Below are positions 59,340 to 64,000 of a stretch of 64,000 bases of DNA, piece by piece. Below the pieces are notes generated by a model. It did no database searches. It was not told where the DNA came from and saw only the letters and a program-made list of their open reading frames with translations. The number at the start of each line of letters is the position of its first letter. Positions within the stretch are counted from its first letter, which is position 1. This DNA comes from Cycas panzhihuaensis (lineage: Eukaryota; Cycadophyta): assembly GCA_023213395.1 (NCBI GenBank), contig CM041465.1, forward strand, positions 114,273,741 through 114,337,740, given 5' to 3'. The position numbers were made by a program, and so were the translations under genes.

Positions 59340-60785
59340 GTCGCTGCGGGGATGTCTTTGATGGATGTTTTGAGGAGTTGTCCCAAACAATGAACTCTCC
59401 TTTTGGAAGCTTTAGGGGTGAGTTACACGCCCATTCATGTTTTGGGTATTACCCAAAGCCATGAGCCTATCATTTCCTTTGACCCTAAAGACCTTCCCCC
59501 TACATGTGAAAGGGAATGCCAATAGAACTTCCCTTTCACCATTATTATTGACACACCTAACTATACACTACAAAGGACTGTTGTCGACAACGATTCTTCC
59601 ATGAATGCCATGCCCTTATGCGTTATGCAAGAGCTTGGTATTTCCACCTTAGAACCTATTCCATGGCGATGCCAAGGCTATGACAGTAGCGAAAAGACTC
59701 CATTGGGATCTATTTTGATCCCGCTCACTCTAGAGGGCAAGACTATCCTCGCTGACATTGTAGTCCTTAACATTGACATTGAGTACAATCTTCTCTTAGG
59801 TTGACCATGGCTCGGTCAGATGGGATCCATGTGTTCAACCTACTGGGGGAAACTTAAGTTTGTCCATGATGGACAGATGAGGGTTATTTCCCATGAACGC
59901 CTACCTGTTAAATAAATTTATCCTACCAATCAAGCAAGCCATAGCCATACGAAAGGAGACAAAGGCCCTTCTACTCACACCTCGGCTTGCTCCATCGGTA
60001 TACCTGATTCATCCCATCTTGAAGAAGATCCCACATCTTCTTCCTCCAGTCTTACTTGCTTTTCTCCTATCGATGTTGGGAGCTATAGGTACCTTATCTT
60101 GTTCAGCGACAATGAGTCCCATGGTGAGAATGAGGACTTTCCTCATCCTGTTTCTTTCCTTCGCACTAGTAGGAGGCACCCTTCCCATTCTAGGTCCCAA
60201 CCTAGAGCCCCTTTCATTGGAGAGACTAGTCACCCCCTTGTGTCACATGTCGTTGCACGCATTGATCCACAGCTCATTGATTCTTCCTCTTCATCATCCC
60301 CCGCAGGTGATGGTTTCAAGGAACTTCTTTTTACTCCTTTCGAGGAGCCCCTTCCTGACTCTCTCTAAGAGTCTTCTAAGGAAGTTGAACAACCTGATGA
60401 CCACCATGGTCCCATTGCTCCCACTTCCTCCAGCACTTCATCTATTCAAAGTAAGGTCATCCATGGCTTCGAAGACAATAAAGCCTTGCTTGAGCACTTA
60501 GTGAGCTCTATGCCTAACTTTCCTTCTAGTCACCACAGGCTTGGCCACCAGAAGGTTCTGGCGATTGGGTCCACACTCGCTAACCCAGTTCCATCCCCTA
60601 TTCCATCTCTTCCTGTTAACCTTGCCCCTCTCCATTTCGAGGAGGGGAATACCATGTGCATGGACGTGACCCGGGACATAGTCTTAGCCCCGGGCAAGGT
60701 CATTAAGGTGGGGGCAGAATGCTCTCCTAATAAGGTAAGGGAATATTCCCTTTTATTCCAAGAGTTTCAAGATGTCTTTGCATAG
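59340..60785 (+). pseudogene. Protease and linker of element C
   Basis: The protease starts near 59352 (MSLMDVLRSCPKQ). The active site reads DNDSSMNAMPL, so the Gly of the usual DNGSS is Asp here, and catalysis would be lost. The open piece 59601-59804 continues YDSSEKTPLGSILIPLTLEGK to IEYNLLLG. The linker (59890-60785) is Ser/Pro-rich, ending with DIVLAPGKVIKVGAECSPNK and FQDVFA before RT. Confidence 0.8.
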
Positions 60786-61560
60786 GATTATTCTGACATG
60801 AAGGGAATTAACCCCTCCATTATCACCCACAATCTCACTACCATTCCTGGTGCCCGACCCATGCACCAGAAGCAGTGTACTCTCCACCCTAAACTCTTGG
60901 CCGCTGTCAAGATGGAGGTCGAGAAGCTTTTGGACGCTGAACTTATTACTTCTATCGACTACCCAAAATGGGTGTCCAACATCATTCCCATTGCTAAAAA
61001 GAAGGAGACTATCTGGATGTGTGTTGATTTTCGTGATATCAATAATGCATGTCCTAAGGACAACTTTCTGCTCCCTTTCATCGATCAAATCATTGATTGA
61101 ACTACCGAATTTGAAGTCATGTCCTTGATGGACGGCTTCTCCGGCTATAACCAGATTCAAATCTCTCCTAAAGACTGCCATAAGATAGCCTTCACCACCC
61201 AGTGGGGTACCTTTGCTTATAAGGCAATGTCCTTCAGCCTCAAAAATGCAGGCGCTACTTACCAAAGGGTGATGCATTTTATATTCCATAACCTCATCAA
61301 TGACACATTAGAGGTCCTTATGGATGACATGATGGGTCTTTCACGTGTCAGGGCCCATCATCCCTCTGACTTGCGGGATATCTTCACACGGTGCTGCAAG
61401 TACCATGTAAGCCTAAACCCACTCAAATATATATTTGCCGTTACTTCTGGAAGACTCCTTGGATTTCTGGTGTCAAAACAAGGAATTCAGATTGACCCTG
61501 ATAAAGTCAAGGCAATCCTTAATATGCCGCCTCCTAGAACTCAACAAAAGATCAAGTTGT
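60786..61560 (+). pseudogene. Reverse transcriptase of element C
   Basis: Landmarks: MKGINPSIITHNLTTIPGAR, KLLDAELITSIDYPKW, CVDFRDINNACPKDN, MDGFSGYNQIQISPKD, GTFAYKAMSFSLKN and the catalytic box LMDD (near 61317-61330). One TGA (61098-61100) breaks the frame where A has TGC. The palm loop FSLKN differs from PFGLKN. It continues without a stop past the CAA-CAA codons at 61542-61547 into RNase H. Confidence 0.88.
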
Positions 61561-62045
61561 TTCTAGGTAGGCTTGGTTTCCTCAGGCACTTCCTAGTAGA
61601 CTTCACTATGAGTGCCAAACCCTTAACTAACCTATTGAAGAAGGGAGCCCCATTTGTTTAGTCTGATAAGACCGAACAAGCCTTCGAATGACTTAAGGAA
61701 GCCCTCGCATCTGCTCCTACATTGGCGCCCCCTTGTTTCGATAGGCCCTTCATTCTCTACACCTCAATGACTAATGAGTCCTTGGGCGCTATGTTGGCTC
61801 AGGAGGATGATTCAGGAGTTGAGAGAGCTATTTACTTTATCAGTCATACCCTTGTAGCTGCCGAACTCAACTACTCCCCCGCTAAGAAGGAATGTCTCTC
61901 CTTGGTTCATGCAACTAAGAAGTTTAGACATTACTTACTCAGTAATACTACCAAGGTGATTGTCCAGTCTGATCCCTTGCAATATCTATTCACTCGTTTA
62001 GACCTGAAAGGTAGGGCTGGCTATTGGGACATCCTGCTTTAGGAG
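61561..62045 (+). pseudogene. RNase H of element C
   Basis: LGRLGFLRHFLVDFTMSAKPL, then one TAG and one TGA (near 61661 and 61689), then FILYTSMTNESLGAMLAQE, AIYFISHTLVAAELNYSPAKKE and HATKKFRHYLLSNT. It ends at a TAG (62040-62042). Confidence 0.85.
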
Positions 62046-63459
62046 TTTAATCTTCATATCATTAACAGGAAATTGAAGAAAGGGATGGTAGTGGCTGAGA
62101 AGTTGGTAGATGCCCCTATCTCTAACTCACTTGATGCCCATGTTGATGATTACCTTCCTGATGAGTCTATCTTGACCATTCAAGGTGTTCCTTCCCATCC
62201 ACTCATTGATAGCGAGTGGTATCATGACATCGTGTGGTACCTCACATAGCAGTAGTACTGCCCTGAAGCCAGTAATAAGGTTAGATCTCGCATCCAGACT
62301 TCTACTAGGCAATACTTCCTCATGGACGAAGTATTATACAAGAGGTCTTTCGATGGGATCCTCCTCTGTTACATCATATCCAACGAAACGGACCAGATAC
62401 TCCGTGATTGCCACCATGGCATTTGCGAGGGCCACTTTGGGGGCTAATCCATAGCCCAGAGGGTCCTTCATATGGGCTATTATTGGCTGTCCCTCTTTAA
62501 GGATGCCCATGCTTTTGCCTTGAGGTGTCAGTAATGTTAAGAACACGCTAACATCTCCCATGTGCCTTCTGAGGCCCTTCATCCTATCATATCTCCATGG
62601 CCTTTCACTCAGTGGGGTCTAGACCTCATTAGGGCTATATCCCCACCTTCTTCGTCATAGCACAAGTTTATCTTGACTGCTACGGAATACTTTACTAAAT
62701 GGGTGGAAGCCATCTCTCTAGTTACTACCCCTGGTAAGATAATAGCTACTTTCGTTTATTAGTACATTATTTGCTGCTTTGGGATTCCTGATGTCTTGAT
62801 TACTGACAACGGAAACCCCTTTTGTAATAAGGAAATGGATGAGCTTTGTGAGAAATTTAAAATCTCTCACAAAACTTCCTCTCCTTATTACCCTAGGCAA
62901 ATGGCAAGTGGAGTCATTCAACAAGACTCTCGTTAATATTCTAAAGAAAACGGTCACTCAGTCTCAAAGGGACTGGCACCTTTAGCTCCCTTCCACCCTG
63001 TGGGCTTACTGTAGCTCTGTCCATGCTACTATGAGAATGACTCTATTCTCCCTAGTTTACGGGAACAAGGTGGTACTCCTGTTAGAAGTGGAGATTCCCT
63101 CTTTACGAGTTTCTCTTCTAGGTCTCATCGATGAGGAGTCAATCCGTCAGGCTTGCCTCTTGGACCTCAAAGCCTTATATAAGAGACGTTTAACTACCTA
63201 CCAGGCTAATCTCACATCCAAAGCCTGCTCACAAAGGACCTATGATAAACACCTTTGTTCTAGTCCTTTGTATCTGAGGGACCACGTCCTCAAATTAGAA
63301 TATCTTCATGACCGCTTAGCCAAATTCAGGCCCAAATAGGTTGGCCCCTTTATCATTATCAAGAGCCTCGGTAATGGTGCTTACAGGATCACCACCTTGG
63401 AGGGTCTTGAGTTTGAGAAAGCCATTAACAAGAAATTTCTTAAGAAATTCTACTCATGA
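62046..63459 (+). pseudogene. Integrase of element C
   Basis: Zinc region DCHHGICEGHFGG near 62406-62445; core with WGLDLIRAISPP, ITDNGN (near 62800) and a frameshift just before the catalytic Glu, so the GQVES box is disrupted near 62890-62915. The C-terminal part is open at 63031-63339 (LDLKALYKRRLTTYQANL, DHVLKLEYLHDRLAKF), then GPFIIIKSLGNGAYRI and the ending KKFLKKF-like phrase, TGA at 63457-63459. Several TAG codons at former Gln or Trp positions. Confidence 0.85.
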
Positions 63460-64000
63460 CCTCATCATCACCTTATTCACACTCTGAAATGAGCCTAAAC
63501 TACCATCTTAAGCTTGTTCCTATTCCTCCTAGCACTGGTGGAGTGGCAGCTTAGGATAGCCTCTTTCATTTCCCTTTAGTTCCTCCTGTGGAACCCTTGA
63601 TCCCATTTTCCCTAGGACTTTGTCCTCCTATTTAGGCACCCCCCAGTTAGGATGATACTCTAGAGTATCGTCACTCCCATCTTACTTGGTATTTCCTTTG
63701 CATATCCCGTTATGCTCTCATGTAGATATGCATGTCACCTTATTTCCTAGCTCCACATATGTCTATCGCTTCTACTCATGGTGGTCGTGTGTGCTCCTAT
63801 TAGGAATATGGTCCTGTATGAAAGGAAATACGCACAACCTAAATAAATGTCATAACACAAAGTTCATACAATAATTAGCTCAAAATACAACCATGCATAT
63901 CCTTATACATCTGTGCACCCTCATACACACACATAAACGTGTAAACAAAACATACATATCATCCATCACACATTATGATACACATCATCATATGCCAAAA
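63460..64000 (+). other. Start of the 3' tail of element C
   Basis: Non-coding. It is homologous to the reverse complement of about 1690-2084 in A up to about 63860. The last 140 bases, AT-rich with ACACACAT-type repeats, have no partner. An antisense ORF like that of A would lie beyond the window. Confidence 0.6.

Larger units (their letters stand above)
53802..64000 (+). mobile_element. Element C: Tat/Ogre-type Ty3-gypsy element inserted in J, 3' end off window
   Basis: A third copy of the A family, here on the plus strand: LTR, primer site, gag, protease, linker, RT, RNase H, integrase, start of the 3' tail. The left edge sits inside J's gag with GGGAG (53797-53801) as the presumed target duplication; its partner is outside. 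Decay level is similar to A. Confidence 0.88.

Noticed and set aside
1-64000. CRISPR arrays, tRNA, rRNA, bacterial promoters and ribosome binding sites
   Set aside because: None seen; the spliced frame, tRNA-primed LTR elements and 5-bp duplications show plant nuclear DNA, where bacterial signals do not apply.

Overview
This window is plant nuclear DNA made almost entirely of LTR retrotransposons in various states of decay. I found no intact host gene, tRNA, rRNA or CRISPR array. The long, diverged, deeply nested elements, AT-rich spacers and many stop codons at former glutamine, arginine and tryptophan codons suggest a seed plant with a very large, heavily methylated genome. A gymnosperm is my best guess, but the window does not prove it.

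Layout from left to right. (1) 1-11617: element A, a minus-strand Ty3-gypsy element of Tat/Ogre type. It shows integrase, RNase H, reverse transcriptase, protease and gag, then a tRNA-Arg-like primer site and a 2.7-kb 5' LTR. Its 3' end lies off the left edge. At that end is a plus-strand, spliced, coiled-coil ORF antisense to the element. (2) 11618-14020: the 3' part of Ty1-copia element D, into which A inserted. (3) 14021-19544: AT-rich, eroded DNA with one recognisable minus-strand gypsy gag (K) that carries an internal duplication. (4) 19545-27663: element B, a second Tat-type copy on the minus strand, cut off inside RT, with a 3.1-kb LTR. (5) About 27770-28020: a scrap of plus-strand gypsy gag (L). 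(6) 28030-53801: element J, a third minus-strand Tat-type relative, split apart by a nest of insertions. (7) 53802-64000: element C, a plus-strand Tat-type copy inserted into J and running off the right edge.

The nest inside J is the most informative part. Gypsy element H sits in J (duplication AAGGA). An approximately 330-bp TRIM sits at the tip of H's right LTR (CATAA). Copia element E sits at the tip of the TRIM. Copia element F sits in E's protease (GAGTT). Non-autonomous copia-like element G sits in F's RNase H (TTGCT). H also holds a solo LTR (TAGAG). LTR divergence fits this order: the E LTRs differ at about 17 of 312 positions by eye, and the G LTRs at only a handful.

The genes act together only as retroelement modules: gag makes the particle, protease cuts the polyprotein, RT and RNase H copy the RNA from the tRNA primer site, and integrase inserts the copy. 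None of the pol regions is a fully open frame, so no element looks autonomous. The most novel candidates are the antisense spliced gene of A, the 40-bp LTR extension containing a second primer site in G, the coiled-coil ORF carried antisense in G, and the E-TRIM arrangement.
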